From Streptomyces sp. IMTB 2501 (GTDB lineage: Bacteria; Actinomycetota; Actinomycetes; Streptomycetales; Streptomycetaceae), in contig NZ_MQUS01000038.1 in assembly GCF_001953885.1 (NCBI RefSeq), positions 1 to 64,000 of the forward strand: a DNA stretch of 64,000 nt, in the 5' to 3' direction. The translations under genes were made by a program, and so were the position numbers. Below, in pieces: positions 42,653-50,562 of the stretch. Below the pieces are notes generated by a model that made no database searches, was not told the origin of the DNA, and was given only the letters and a program-made list of their open reading frames with translations. How positions within the stretch are numbered: position 1 is the first letter of the stretch; each line of letters starts with the position of its first letter.

Positions 42653-43718
42653 CACGGCTACCGAAGCGGCCGTAGACCCCGCGAACCGGACCTGTCCCGC
42701 ACCCCTGCACGACCACCCGGTCGTCGTCATGGGCCACGGCGGGGGCGGCGCCCTGTCAGCGGAACTGATCGAGCAGGTCTTCGCCCCCGCCTACGGCAAC
42801 CCCACCCTGGCCGCCCTCACCGACTCCGCCGTCCTCGACCTCGGCGGCGCCCGGCTGGCCTTCTCCACCGACTCCTACGTCGTACGGCCGCTGTTCTTCC
42901 CCGGCGGCAGCCTCGGCGACCTCGCCGTCAACGGCACCGTGAACGACCTGGCGATGAGCGGCGCCCGGCCCGCCTACCTGTCCACCGCCTTCGTCCTGGA
43001 AGAGGGCGTGGCCCTGGACGTCGTCGGCCGGGTCGCCCAGGCCATCGGCGCGGCGGCCGAGGCCGCGGACGTCACCATCGCCACCGGTGACACCAAGGTG
43101 GTCGAGTCCGGGCACGGCGACGGCGTCTACGTCACCACCGCGGGCGTCGGCCTGGTACCGGACGGAGTCGACATCCGCCCGCAGCGCGCCCGGCCGGGTG
43201 ACGCCGTCATCGTCAGCGGACCCATCGGGCTGCACGGCGTGGCCGTCATGAGCGTCCGCGAGGGCCTGGAGTTCGGCGTCGAGATCGTCTCCGACACCGC
43301 GCCCCTGGCCGGCCTCGTGGCGGCGATGCTGGCGGTCACGCAGGACATCCATGTCCTGCGCGACCCGACCCGGGGCGGGCTCGGCGCGTCCCTGAACGAG
43401 ATCGCCCGTGCCTCCGGCACCGGAGTCCGGCTGCGCGAGCGGGCCGTTCCGGTGCCGGACGAGGTCGCGAACGCCTGCGGTTTCCTCGGTCTGGACCCGT
43501 TGTACGTCGCCAACGAGGGCCGGCTCGTCGCCTTCGTACCCCCGCGGCGGGCCGAGGCCGTCCTCGCGGCGATGCGCGCCCATCCGCAGGGCGGCGGCGC
43601 GGCGATCATCGGGGAGTGCGTCGAGGACCACCCGGGCATGGTGGTGGTCGCCACCGGCCTCGGCGGCACCCGCGTGCTGGACCTGCCGCTCGGGGAGCAG
43701 CTGCCCCGCATCTGCTGA
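42645..43718 (+). CDS. hypE: Carbamoyl dehydratase HypE
   Basis: A 357-aa PurM-like ATPase that dehydrates the carbamoyl group on its C-terminal cysteine to thiocyanate. The last residues are LPRIC, exactly the conserved end carrying the modified Cys. The body has GHGGGGALSAEL near the start and RDPTRGGLGASLNEIA near residue 245. TTG start in overlap with hypD. A bidirectional hairpin follows. Confidence 0.93.
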   Translation: MADTATEAAVDPANRTCPAPLHDHPVVVMGHGGGGALSAELIEQVFAPAYGNPTLAALTDSAVLDLGGARLAFSTDSYVVRPLFFPGGSLGDLAVNGTVNDLAMSGARPAYLSTAFVLEEGVALDVVGRVAQAIGAAAEAADVTIATGDTKVVESGHGDGVYVTTAGVGLVPDGVDIRPQRARPGDAVIVSGPIGLHGVAVMSVREGLEFGVEIVSDTAPLAGLVAAMLAVTQDIHVLRDPTRGGLGASLNEIARASGTGVRLRERAVPVPDEVANACGFLGLDPLYVANEGRLVAFVPPRRAEAVLAAMRAHPQGGGAAIIGECVEDHPGMVVVATGLGGTRVLDLPLGEQLPRIC

Positions 43719-43721
43719 GCG

Positions 43722-43760
43722 GCTGCCCCGGCCCCGCCCTCAGGTCGGGGCCGGGGCAGT
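43722..43760. terminator. Bidirectional hairpin between hypE and hypA
   Basis: CTGCCCCGGCCCCG (43723-43736) and CGGGGCCGGGGCAG (43746-43759) form a perfect 14-bp stem with a 9-nt loop, squarely between the two convergent stop codons. It ends both halves of the hydrogenase locus. Confidence 0.85.
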
Positions 43761-44101
43761 CACCCTTCGAGGCCCGAGATCTCCAGCTCCCGGCCGCTGC
43801 GCAGCTCCTGCGAGGGCCGGTCGCAGGTCGGGCACCAGAAGAACGGGGGCATGCCGACCGCGAACTCCTCGGCACACCCGCCGCACCAGGCCCGCGCGGC
43901 CACCTGCTCCACGACCAGCCGGGCCCCGGCGAGCGCCGTCCCGTCGCGGGCCACCTCGAACGCGAAACGCAGCGCGTCCGGCACGACACCGGCCAGCTCC
44001 CCGACGCGGACGGTCACCGCGGTCACACGGTCCGTCCCGTCCGCGCGGGCGATCTCCTCGGCCTGTTCCACGATCGCGGTCGCGATCGACAACTCGTGCA
44101 C
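43760..44101 (-). CDS. hypA: Hydrogenase nickel metallochaperone HypA
   Basis: A 113-aa protein, the usual length. It begins with the canonical HELSIATAIV (His2 and Glu3 bind nickel) after a GTG start at 44101, and has CGGC and CPTC pairs for the structural zinc. It delivers nickel to the large subunit with HypB. It is the last gene of the minus-strand block, seven bases after the small membrane protein. Confidence 0.92.
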   Translation of the reverse strand: MHELSIATAIVEQAEEIARADGTDRVTAVTVRVGELAGVVPDALRFAFEVARDGTALAGARLVVEQVAARAWCGGCAEEFAVGMPPFFWCPTCDRPSQELRSGRELEISGLEG

Positions 44102-44108
44102 CGGCGGC

Positions 44109-44297
44109 TCACGGGTAGCGGCGGTTGGCGCGCAGCCCACCGGTCATCCGGTAGATGCGCAACTCCCGCATGATGCTGGGGAGTTCCCTGAGGAACACGG
44201 CGGCGCACAGGCTGCCGACGAGCGCGACCTGCGCCACGAGCAGCTGCCGCCCCGACATCCCCGCTCGCGCGGACCTGTGTCTCCTGCCAAGGTTCAT
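44109..44297 (-). CDS. Small single-pass membrane protein (DUF6893-like)
   Basis: A 62-aa protein with a basic N-terminus (MNLGRRHRSARAG), one transmembrane helix (LLVAQVALVGSLCAAVFL) and a basic C-terminal helix RELPSIMRELRIYRM. Similar small proteins sit in actinobacterial hydrogenase loci and I believe they are filed as DUF6893, though I cannot check. ATG 44297 has AGGAAG eight bases upstream. It might tether the soluble hydrogenase or an accessory protein to the membrane. Confidence 0.72.
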   Translation of the reverse strand: MNLGRRHRSARAGMSGRQLLVAQVALVGSLCAAVFLRELPSIMRELRIYRMTGGLRANRRYP

Positions 44298-44317
44298 GAC
44301 GGTCACTTCCTGCTCTC

Positions 44318-44524
44318 TCATCCCGGGGAGATGTTCGGCATGTCCTGCACCAGGGCGTCATGCCGTTCGGAGTGGATACCGGTGGAGCGGCGCGCCTCGG
44401 ACGTGCCGTCCGTGTGGTGTCCGGGCTGATGCTGGTACGGGCCCTGGTTGCCCTGGTGAATTCCGCGCACGTGGGACGGCGTGTCGGGCTTCGCCTGGGG
44501 GCGGCCCACTCGGATGCTGCCCAT
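44318..44524 (-). CDS. Small His/Gln-rich protein of the hydrogenase operon
   Basis: A 68-aa polar protein starting MGSIRVGRPQAKPDTPSHV, followed by a Gln/His-rich middle (NQGPYQHQPGHHTDG) and the end MPNISPG. No fold or family is known to me. The ribosome site GGAAGGAGAA is very strong, and the position between the DUF5947-like gene and the small membrane protein supports a real gene. Its histidines could bind metal; this is an inference. Confidence 0.65.
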   Translation of the reverse strand: MGSIRVGRPQAKPDTPSHVRGIHQGNQGPYQHQPGHHTDGTSEARRSTGIHSERHDALVQDMPNISPG

Positions 44525-44544
44525 GTCGGTTCTCCTTCCGGGTC

Positions 44545-45135
44545 TCACGACCGCTCGGTCAGCTCCTTGAAGAACTGTTCTACGGCCGGCCAGACCCGTC
44601 CGCCACCGGACAGCCCGCGCCACTCGCGGCGGACCAGGGCGATCATCCGGTAGCAGTCGTCGACCGGCACGATCCAGTGTTCGTCGAGGCCGCGCACGGT
44701 GTTCACCAGCAACGCCTCCACGTCGGGCGCCATGGACGCGAGCTGCGGGACCGTGCCGGCCAGCCGCCGCCAGGCCGCCGCGTCCACCTCCCAGCGCATG
44801 GCCCCGGCCGGGCTCGGTCCCTGTGCGGTGACCGTGCCGTCGGACCGTGGAACGAAGAACACCAGGCCCACCGGGACGCCCAGCACCCCAGTGTCGACCG
44901 GCGGCAGCCGCAGCCGCCGTCGGGGCACCAACCGGTAGCGGCCCGCCCCGTCGTCGGCGAACAGCACCGAGCAGGGCCCGCACACGCACCGCACCCGCGC
45001 GGCACCGATGTCGTACAGGTGGGCGTGTTCCCCGGCCACCCGGGCGGCACACAGCTCACAGACCTCCGTCTCGGCCGTCGCCGTTCTCCGGCCCGCGGAG
45101 CGGATGACCCGGGCGAGCGCTCCGTCCACGGTCAC
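44545..45135 (-). CDS. DUF5947-like hydrogenase-associated protein
   Basis: A 196-aa protein. The N-terminus has two Cys pairs, CELC near residue 26 and CVCGPC near residue 50, likely a metal or Fe-S site. The rest is globular with WRRLAGTVPQLASM and an ending WPAVEQFFKELTERS. It is found next to hydrogenase genes in actinomycetes and I recall it as DUF5947. The Cys site resembles rubredoxin-like or zinc knuckles, so a maturation or electron-transfer role is possible. GTG start overlapping the NifU-like gene stop by GTGA. Confidence 0.78.
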   Translation of the reverse strand: MTVDGALARVIRSAGRRTATAETEVCELCAARVAGEHAHLYDIGAARVRCVCGPCSVLFADDGAGRYRLVPRRRLRLPPVDTGVLGVPVGLVFFVPRSDGTVTAQGPSPAGAMRWEVDAAAWRRLAGTVPQLASMAPDVEALLVNTVRGLDEHWIVPVDDCYRMIALVRREWRGLSGGGRVWPAVEQFFKELTERS

Positions 45136-45683
45136 CGCGCCTTCTGCGGCACGGCCCGGCGCCCGATCGTGCTCAGCGGTACGAACGCCGGAGCCGCCCG
45201 GCGTTCGTTCGGCACCGTCTCCACCGAGGTCAGCTCGGGAGCGACCGCCAGCACCGCCGCCCGGACCGCCTCGCTCATGCCGGAAGAGTCTGCGCCGCAC
45301 CCGGAACGGCACCCGCCGCCGGAGCTCAGCCGCACCCGCGCCACCTGCCCCTCGACCCCGGCCCACTCCAGGTCACCGCCGGTCTCACGCACCGCGGGCC
45401 GCAGCTTCTCGACCGCACGAGCGGCCCGCCGCTCCGGGGACTCCGGGTGGATCCCGTGCAGGACGAGCAGATGCCCGGCCAGCTCGTCGTCGGCCAGCCG
45501 CTCGCGCAGCCGCTCGTCCGCGTGGTCCAGCACCCGGGCGAGCGCCTCGCCGTACACCTCGGTCAGCAGCCGTACCGCCTCCAGGGCCGGGCCGGGCGTG
45601 GCCTCCAGCGCGGCCAGCACCTCGTCCAGCCGGGCGAGCCGCGCCTCCACCGCAGGGTCGGACAGCCGTCCGGCGTCAGCCAT
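45132..45683 (-). CDS. NifU-like protein of the hydrogenase operon
   Basis: A 183-aa protein. The C-terminal half has the NifU C-domain signature GGGCRSGCGAD, whose CxxxC-like pair can hold a transient Fe-S cluster. The N-terminal half is helical (VLAALEATPGPALEAVRLLTEVYG). It sits directly after the large subunit with an eight-base overlap, so it may deliver Fe-S clusters to the small subunit. Confidence 0.85.
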   Translation of the reverse strand: MADAGRLSDPAVEARLARLDEVLAALEATPGPALEAVRLLTEVYGEALARVLDHADERLRERLADDELAGHLLVLHGIHPESPERRAARAVEKLRPAVRETGGDLEWAGVEGQVARVRLSSGGGCRSGCGADSSGMSEAVRAAVLAVAPELTSVETVPNERRAAPAFVPLSTIGRRAVPQKAR

Positions 45684-47469
45684 GGTTCGCCCCGTACGTG
45701 GGCGAGTGCACCGTGGTCAGGGTCTTGCCCTTGCCCATGTACATGTGGACCCCGCACGGCAGACAGGGGTCGAAGCTGCGCACGGTGCGCATGATGTCGA
45801 CGCCCTTGAAGTCGTCCGGCCCGTTCTCCTCGAAGATCGGCTGGCCCTGCACGGCGTCCTCGTACGGGCCCGGGGTGCCGTGGATGTCCCGGGGGCTGGC
45901 GTTCCACGGGGTCGGCGGGTACGGGTGGTAGTTGGCGATCTTCTTGTCCCGGATCACCAGGTGGTGGGAGAGGACCCCGCGCACCGCCTCGTGGAAGCCG
46001 CAGCCGATCGACTCGTCCGGCACCTCGAAGTTCTCGTACACCTTCGTGTCGCCGCTCTTGAGCATCCCCATCGCCTCCTCCAGGAACTGCAGGGCCATGG
46101 CGGCGGCGTAGGCGATGAAGTACGGCCGGGCGCGGTCCCGTTCGAGGGTGTTGCTCCACTTCGGGATGCGCCACTGCAGGGTCGTCTCCGGCAGCTTCTC
46201 GCCCTTGGGCAGCGTGATCCGGATGCCGCCGTCGGTGGCCTTGACATACGGCGTGTCGACCAGGCCGCTCAGCGCCGTCGACCACAGCCGGGCGAGCGGC
46301 CCGCCGCCCGTGTCCAGGGCGAGGTGCTCGCCGGTCTGCGGGTGGTACCAGCGCGGGCTCATCACCCAGCTGTAGTTGCCGTCGAAGTCCCGCTTCTGCG
46401 GCACCGGCACCGTGGTCTGGTTCCACGGGTGGCGCATGTCGACGGGGTTGCCGAGCGGGTCGTGGGTGACGAACGGCTCCTCGTTCACCCAGTCCTCGTA
46501 GAACGAGCTGCCCAGCATGATGCGCAGCCCCAGGTTGATGTCGATCAGGTTGTTGGTGACCAGCTCGCCGTCCACGACGACGCCCGGGGTGACATACATC
46601 GCCCGGCCCCACTCGTTCATGGTGGCGTAGCGGTAGTCGACCACGTCCGGGTTCTGGAACGCGCCCCAGCAGCCCAGCAGGACACGGCGCTTGCCGACCT
46701 CCTCGTAGCCCGGCAGCGCCTCGTAGAAGAAGTCGAAGACGTCGTCGTTCATCGCCACCGCCTTCTTGATGAAGTCGATGACGCGCATCAGGCGGCTGAG
46801 GTAGTCGGTGAAGGTGTTCGGCTGCGGCATCGTGCCGACCCCGCCCGGATACATCGTGGACGGGTGCACGTGCCGCCCCTCCATCAGGCAGAACATCTCC
46901 CGGGTGATCCGGCTGACCTTCAGCGCCTCCTTGTAGACCTCGCCCTCGAAGGGGTTGAAGGCCTTCATGATGTCGGCGACGGTGCGGTAGCCGTGCACGT
47001 CTCCGCGGGGCGCGTCGGTGCGCTCGGCGCGGGCCAGCACACCGGGGTTGGTGGCCTTGACCATCGCCTCGCAGAAGTCCACGAAGACCAGGTTGTCCTG
47101 GAAGATGGTGTGGTCGAAGATGTACTCCGCCGCCTCGCCGAGGTTGGTGATGTGCTCGGCCAGCTTCGGCGGCTTGACGCCGTAGGCCATCTGCTGGGCG
47201 TAGTTGGAGCAGGTGGTGTGGTTGTCGCCGCAGATACCGCAGATCCGCGAGGTGATGAACCCGGCGTCACGCGGGTCCTTGCCCTTCATGAACACCGAAT
47301 AGCCGCGGAACAGCGACGAGGTGCTGTGGCACTCCACGACTTCCCGGTTGGCGAAGTCGATCTTCGTGTAGATGCCGAGATTGCCGATGATCCGGGTGAT
47401 CGGATCCCAGGACATGTCGACGAGCTGGGCGGGTTTGCGTTTGGTGGACCGGGAGTCGGTGGTCGTCAT
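45676..47469 (-). CDS. hhyL: [NiFe] hydrogenase large subunit, high-affinity actinobacterial type (HhyL)
   Basis: A 597-aa catalytic subunit. The L1 motif is RICGICGDNH (C77, C80, H84) and the L2 motif DPCLPCGVH (C569, C572, H575); these cysteines hold the Ni-Fe centre. A 22-residue tail follows H575 and is the likely substrate of the maturation protease at 37318. Sequence character (TSRICGICGDNHTTCSN, DPCLPCGVHMY) fits the group 1h/5 hydrogenases that oxidise trace atmospheric H2 in Streptomyces. ATG 47469; 63 bases after hhyS. Confidence 0.94.
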   Translation of the reverse strand: MTTTDSRSTKRKPAQLVDMSWDPITRIIGNLGIYTKIDFANREVVECHSTSSLFRGYSVFMKGKDPRDAGFITSRICGICGDNHTTCSNYAQQMAYGVKPPKLAEHITNLGEAAEYIFDHTIFQDNLVFVDFCEAMVKATNPGVLARAERTDAPRGDVHGYRTVADIMKAFNPFEGEVYKEALKVSRITREMFCLMEGRHVHPSTMYPGGVGTMPQPNTFTDYLSRLMRVIDFIKKAVAMNDDVFDFFYEALPGYEEVGKRRVLLGCWGAFQNPDVVDYRYATMNEWGRAMYVTPGVVVDGELVTNNLIDINLGLRIMLGSSFYEDWVNEEPFVTHDPLGNPVDMRHPWNQTTVPVPQKRDFDGNYSWVMSPRWYHPQTGEHLALDTGGGPLARLWSTALSGLVDTPYVKATDGGIRITLPKGEKLPETTLQWRIPKWSNTLERDRARPYFIAYAAAMALQFLEEAMGMLKSGDTKVYENFEVPDESIGCGFHEAVRGVLSHHLVIRDKKIANYHPYPPTPWNASPRDIHGTPGPYEDAVQGQPIFEENGPDDFKGVDIMRTVRSFDPCLPCGVHMYMGKGKTLTTVHSPTYGANHG

Positions 47470-47532
47470 CTGCGGTACTGTCCCTCGCTGTTCGGGTCGG
47501 GCGATTCGATGGCGGGACGGGGTGGACCGGCG

Positions 47533-48600
47533 TCAGGCACGCCAGTGCGGGTCGTAACCACTGGTGAGCCTGCGCTTGTTGTGGCGCCACTTGGGCTCGT
47601 GGTTCACCATGTCGTTGGTCAGGCCGCGCAGTCGGCGGACGACGGCTCCGTACGGCTTGACGAGCATGGTCGACAGCGTTCCGCCCGGGGGTTCGTCCAT
47701 GAACGGCATGAAGGCGTCGGGGAAGCTCGGCATCGTGCAGCCGATGCAGATGCCGCCGACGTTCGGGCAGCCGCCGACGCCGGCCATCCAGCCGCGCTTG
47801 GGCACGTTGCAGTTGACGACCGGACCCCAGCAGCCCACCTTCACCTGGCACTTGGGGGAGTTGTAGTCCTTCGCGAAGTCGGCCTGCTCGTAGTACGCGG
47901 CCCGGTCGCAGCCCTCGTGGACGGTCTTCCCGAACAGCCACTGCGGACGCAGCATGTGGTCCAGCGGTGGCGGGGGAGCGGTACCGGCCGCGTGCTGCAG
48001 CACCCAGACCAGCGTCTCCATGAAGTTCTCCGGCTGGATGGGACACCCGGGCACGTTGACCACCGGCAGCCCCGAGCGTGCCTTGAACTCCCAGCCCAGG
48101 TAGTCCGCGAGGCCCATGCAGCCGGTCGGGTTGCCGGCCATGGCGTGGATGCCGCCGAACGTCGCACAGGTCCCGGCGGCCACCACCGCCCAGGCCCGGG
48201 GGGCGAGTTCGTCGATCCACGAGTTGAGGGTCTGTGGCTCGCCGGTCTCGGGGTCGTTGCCGAACGACGTCCAGTAGCCGTCGCCCTCGATGATGTTCTG
48301 GTTCGGGATCGACCCCTCGATCACCAGGATGAACGGCTCCAGCTCGCCGCGGGCCGCCGCCCGGTACGGGGCCAGGAAGTCCTCGCCGCCCAGGCTGGGC
48401 GAGAGCACCTTGTTGACGAGGTTCACCTTCGGCAGGCCCGGGATGAGGCCGAGGACCACGTCCTCGATGGACGGCTGTCCCGCGGCGGTCAGCGACACGG
48501 TGTCGCCGTCGCAGCTCATGCCCTCCGAGATCCAGAGGATGGTGATCTCGTCGAAGCCGTTCGATGCCTCGGCTTCGGTGGTACCGCTCTGTGTGGTCAT
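47533..48600 (-). CDS. hhyS: [NiFe] hydrogenase small subunit, high-affinity actinobacterial type (HhyS)
   Basis: A 355-aa electron-transfer subunit with Fe-S clusters. Unlike most membrane-bound [NiFe] small subunits it has no Tat signal and no C-terminal membrane helix. At residues 30-33 the motif is CDGD instead of CxxC, so an Asp replaces a proximal-cluster cysteine, as described for the actinobacterial hydrogenase of Ralstonia eutropha. Later cysteines (GTCATFGG, GCPIQP, GCWGP, GGICIGC) supply the other ligands. It overlaps the upstream 499-aa gene by ATGA. Confidence 0.94.
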   Translation of the reverse strand: MTTQSGTTEAEASNGFDEITILWISEGMSCDGDTVSLTAAGQPSIEDVVLGLIPGLPKVNLVNKVLSPSLGGEDFLAPYRAAARGELEPFILVIEGSIPNQNIIEGDGYWTSFGNDPETGEPQTLNSWIDELAPRAWAVVAAGTCATFGGIHAMAGNPTGCMGLADYLGWEFKARSGLPVVNVPGCPIQPENFMETLVWVLQHAAGTAPPPPLDHMLRPQWLFGKTVHEGCDRAAYYEQADFAKDYNSPKCQVKVGCWGPVVNCNVPKRGWMAGVGGCPNVGGICIGCTMPSFPDAFMPFMDEPPGGTLSTMLVKPYGAVVRRLRGLTNDMVNHEPKWRHNKRRLTSGYDPHWRA

Positions 48601-50096
48601 GTCTGCGGCCTCCGTCGCAGTCGGTCATGGGCCTGGCCGGCGGGAGCCGGCGCGCCGGGGGGCGCGAGGGGTTCGACCTCATCGGGCCGGAAGTAGTGGA
48701 AACGGCCGTACCAGCCGTGCAGTTCGGCGGCGGGATCGTCGTCGACCGTGACGGCGAGCCGCACACTGCCGTCGACGTCGTGGAAGACCGCGGCGACCGT
48801 CGCGGTCCGCCCGTCGAGGAACATGTCCTGGGCGTCGGCGCCGCGCGGGTGCGGGCGAAGCCGCACCGGACTGCCGGCGCCGACGGACACCCCCGCCACG
48901 AGCACCGTGTCGTCCGTCGGCGACAGCCCCTCGTCGCCGCCCTCCTGCCACCAGGCGGGCCTGGCGCTCTCGCGTGGCGCGACAGGCGTCAGGGAACGGA
49001 TCGCCCCGTGCAACCGCTCGAAGACCTCCCGGGGCATCGTGTCGACCCGGTCGACGATCCGCGCGGCCCGCGGGTCGGTGGCCCGGGCCTCGGCCTTCTC
49101 CTCGTCGGTCAGCAACATCGTGCGCAGCGTGAGGATCTCGTCGATCTCCGCCGCGTCATGCAGATCGCCCGGACTCTCCGGTGCCACCTGCGGCCGGTCC
49201 GGCAGGATGATCGGCGCGGAGAGCATGACGGAGCCCGTCGCGCGCTCCTCGGGCGCGCCGCAGAGAACGGGGAACGTGAACGCGTTCCGGCACCCCCGCG
49301 CGTGCCGCGCCAGTTCCCCGGGAGGGTCGATCAGGGACGCGAACTCCACGCCGTCCCCGCCGACGAGGGTGTGCGTGGCGATCAGCGCCTGCCGCAGCGC
49401 CTCGTCCCGCGGGGCCTGCGGGTCCGTCGCCTCGCCGGTGTTCTCGGTGCGCACCCGGAGCCGGTACAGGTCCGGTGCGAGCTGCTCCGCCGCGACCGTC
49501 GCAGTGGCCCGTACCGCCCGGCGTCGTCGGACCGTCCGCCCCGCGCCGTCCGGCAACGGCTCGGACTCGGCACCTGCGGCCGCGCCCACCGGGGCGGTAC
49601 GACCGCCGCGCACCAGCTCCGCCAGCGACAGCACCAGCTCGGTCTCGCGCGGCACGGCCTCCTCGAACGAGAGATGCGCGGCGCCGTCGGCCGTCCGCAA
49701 GGACTCGACCGCGCGGAACCGACCGCCCTCGTCGACCGACTGGACCTGCTTGTCCTGCATCTGCAGATAGCGCACCCGCACCCGTACGACCGCATCCGCG
49801 CGCGAGGCCCGGAAGAGGCACTCGGTCCGCTGGTACCAGGAGTCCGCGGAGCCGGAGATCCCCGGCGTCACCGGCCCGTCCCGCTCCACCCAGTCGCGGG
49901 GCAGCAGCACACCGAACTGCCAGCGGACCCGGTTCTTCGGCGAGGACCGGCGGTACGGATACAGCAGGTACCCCTCGTAGAGCACCGCGTCCGCGACCGC
50001 GCCGACCTGCTCGAAGACGCCGTACGACACGCCGCCGCCGTCGTTGTCCAGCACGGCGGCCGGCGCCGCGCCGCCCTCGCCGGCTCCACCCGACAT
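48597..50096 (-). CDS. Conserved hydrogenase-operon protein of unknown function, first gene of the structural block
   Basis: A 499-aa soluble protein with no recognised domain. The start region (VFEQVGAVADAVLYEGYLLYPYRRSSPKNRVRW) and the end (GRFHYFRPDEVEPLAPP) look conserved in character; the middle is Arg/Ala/Asp-rich and includes a helical part near LTDEEKAEARATDPRAARIVDRVD. It is translationally coupled to hhyS by ATGA, so its product is needed in step with the small subunit. Two nested opposite-strand frames are shadows. A role as assembly factor or partner is inferred from position only. Confidence 0.75.
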   Translation of the reverse strand: MSGGAGEGGAAPAAVLDNDGGGVSYGVFEQVGAVADAVLYEGYLLYPYRRSSPKNRVRWQFGVLLPRDWVERDGPVTPGISGSADSWYQRTECLFRASRADAVVRVRVRYLQMQDKQVQSVDEGGRFRAVESLRTADGAAHLSFEEAVPRETELVLSLAELVRGGRTAPVGAAAGAESEPLPDGAGRTVRRRRAVRATATVAAEQLAPDLYRLRVRTENTGEATDPQAPRDEALRQALIATHTLVGGDGVEFASLIDPPGELARHARGCRNAFTFPVLCGAPEERATGSVMLSAPIILPDRPQVAPESPGDLHDAAEIDEILTLRTMLLTDEEKAEARATDPRAARIVDRVDTMPREVFERLHGAIRSLTPVAPRESARPAWWQEGGDEGLSPTDDTVLVAGVSVGAGSPVRLRPHPRGADAQDMFLDGRTATVAAVFHDVDGSVRLAVTVDDDPAAELHGWYGRFHYFRPDEVEPLAPPGAPAPAGQAHDRLRRRPQT

Positions 50097-50335
50097 CCAG
50101 CCTCCTCGTCACCGGCCCCCGCGCAGACTCCTTCCACCACCGTCACACCCGTCACAGCTGCTCGCTCCTCCGGCGCACCCCGATTGCGCCGGGCAGGGGA
50201 CGGCGAGCCCGTTTCGCGCGCTCCGGGTGCCACCCCCGGTGCTTCGAAGCACCGCCCGGAGCCGCCTTCCCCGCCACCGCGGGCGTGCGATCGTGGTCCG
50301 GGTCCGCGCGGGCAGCCGAAGGAGAGGAACCGGAC

Positions 50336-50539
50336 ATGTTCGACGCCCTGAAGAACCTGAAGGACAAGGCCGAGGACATCGCCGAGGAGCACGGGGACAA
50401 GATCGCCGACGGCCTGGAGGAGGTCGGCGACTTCATCGACGAGCGGACCGAGGGAAAGCACAGCGACACGATCGACACGGCCGTCGACAAGGCGCGGGAC
50501 CTCGTCGAGAAGCTGGGCGAGAACGGCGCCGGGCACTGA
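50336..50539 (+). CDS. MT0933-type antitoxin homologue
   Basis: A 67-aa highly charged helical protein: MFDALKNLKDKAEDIAEEHG, then DKIADGLEEVGDFIDERTEGKHSD and a final KARDLVEKLG. The KAEDIAEEHGDKI and GKHSD.ID motifs match the MT0933/Rv0909 antitoxin family. No toxin gene is beside it, so it may have another role, as many Streptomyces copies seem to. ATG 50336 has AAGGAGAGG ten bases upstream. Confidence 0.8.
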   Translation: MFDALKNLKDKAEDIAEEHGDKIADGLEEVGDFIDERTEGKHSDTIDTAVDKARDLVEKLGENGAGH

Positions 50540-50562
50540 CCGCCGACCCCGGATCCGGTCAG
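50536..50562. terminator. Short bidirectional hairpin between convergent genes
   Basis: CTGACCG (50536-50542) pairs with CGGTCAG (50556-50562) over 13 bases, and the arms include the stop codons of the antitoxin homologue and the LysR gene. Confidence 0.45.

Noticed and set aside
44155..48696. 1513-aa open frame on the plus strand across the hydrogenase genes
   Set aside because: It is antisense to HypA, the accessory genes, HhyL and HhyS, all with strong family motifs. Arg/Pro/His-rich composition shows it is a shadow.
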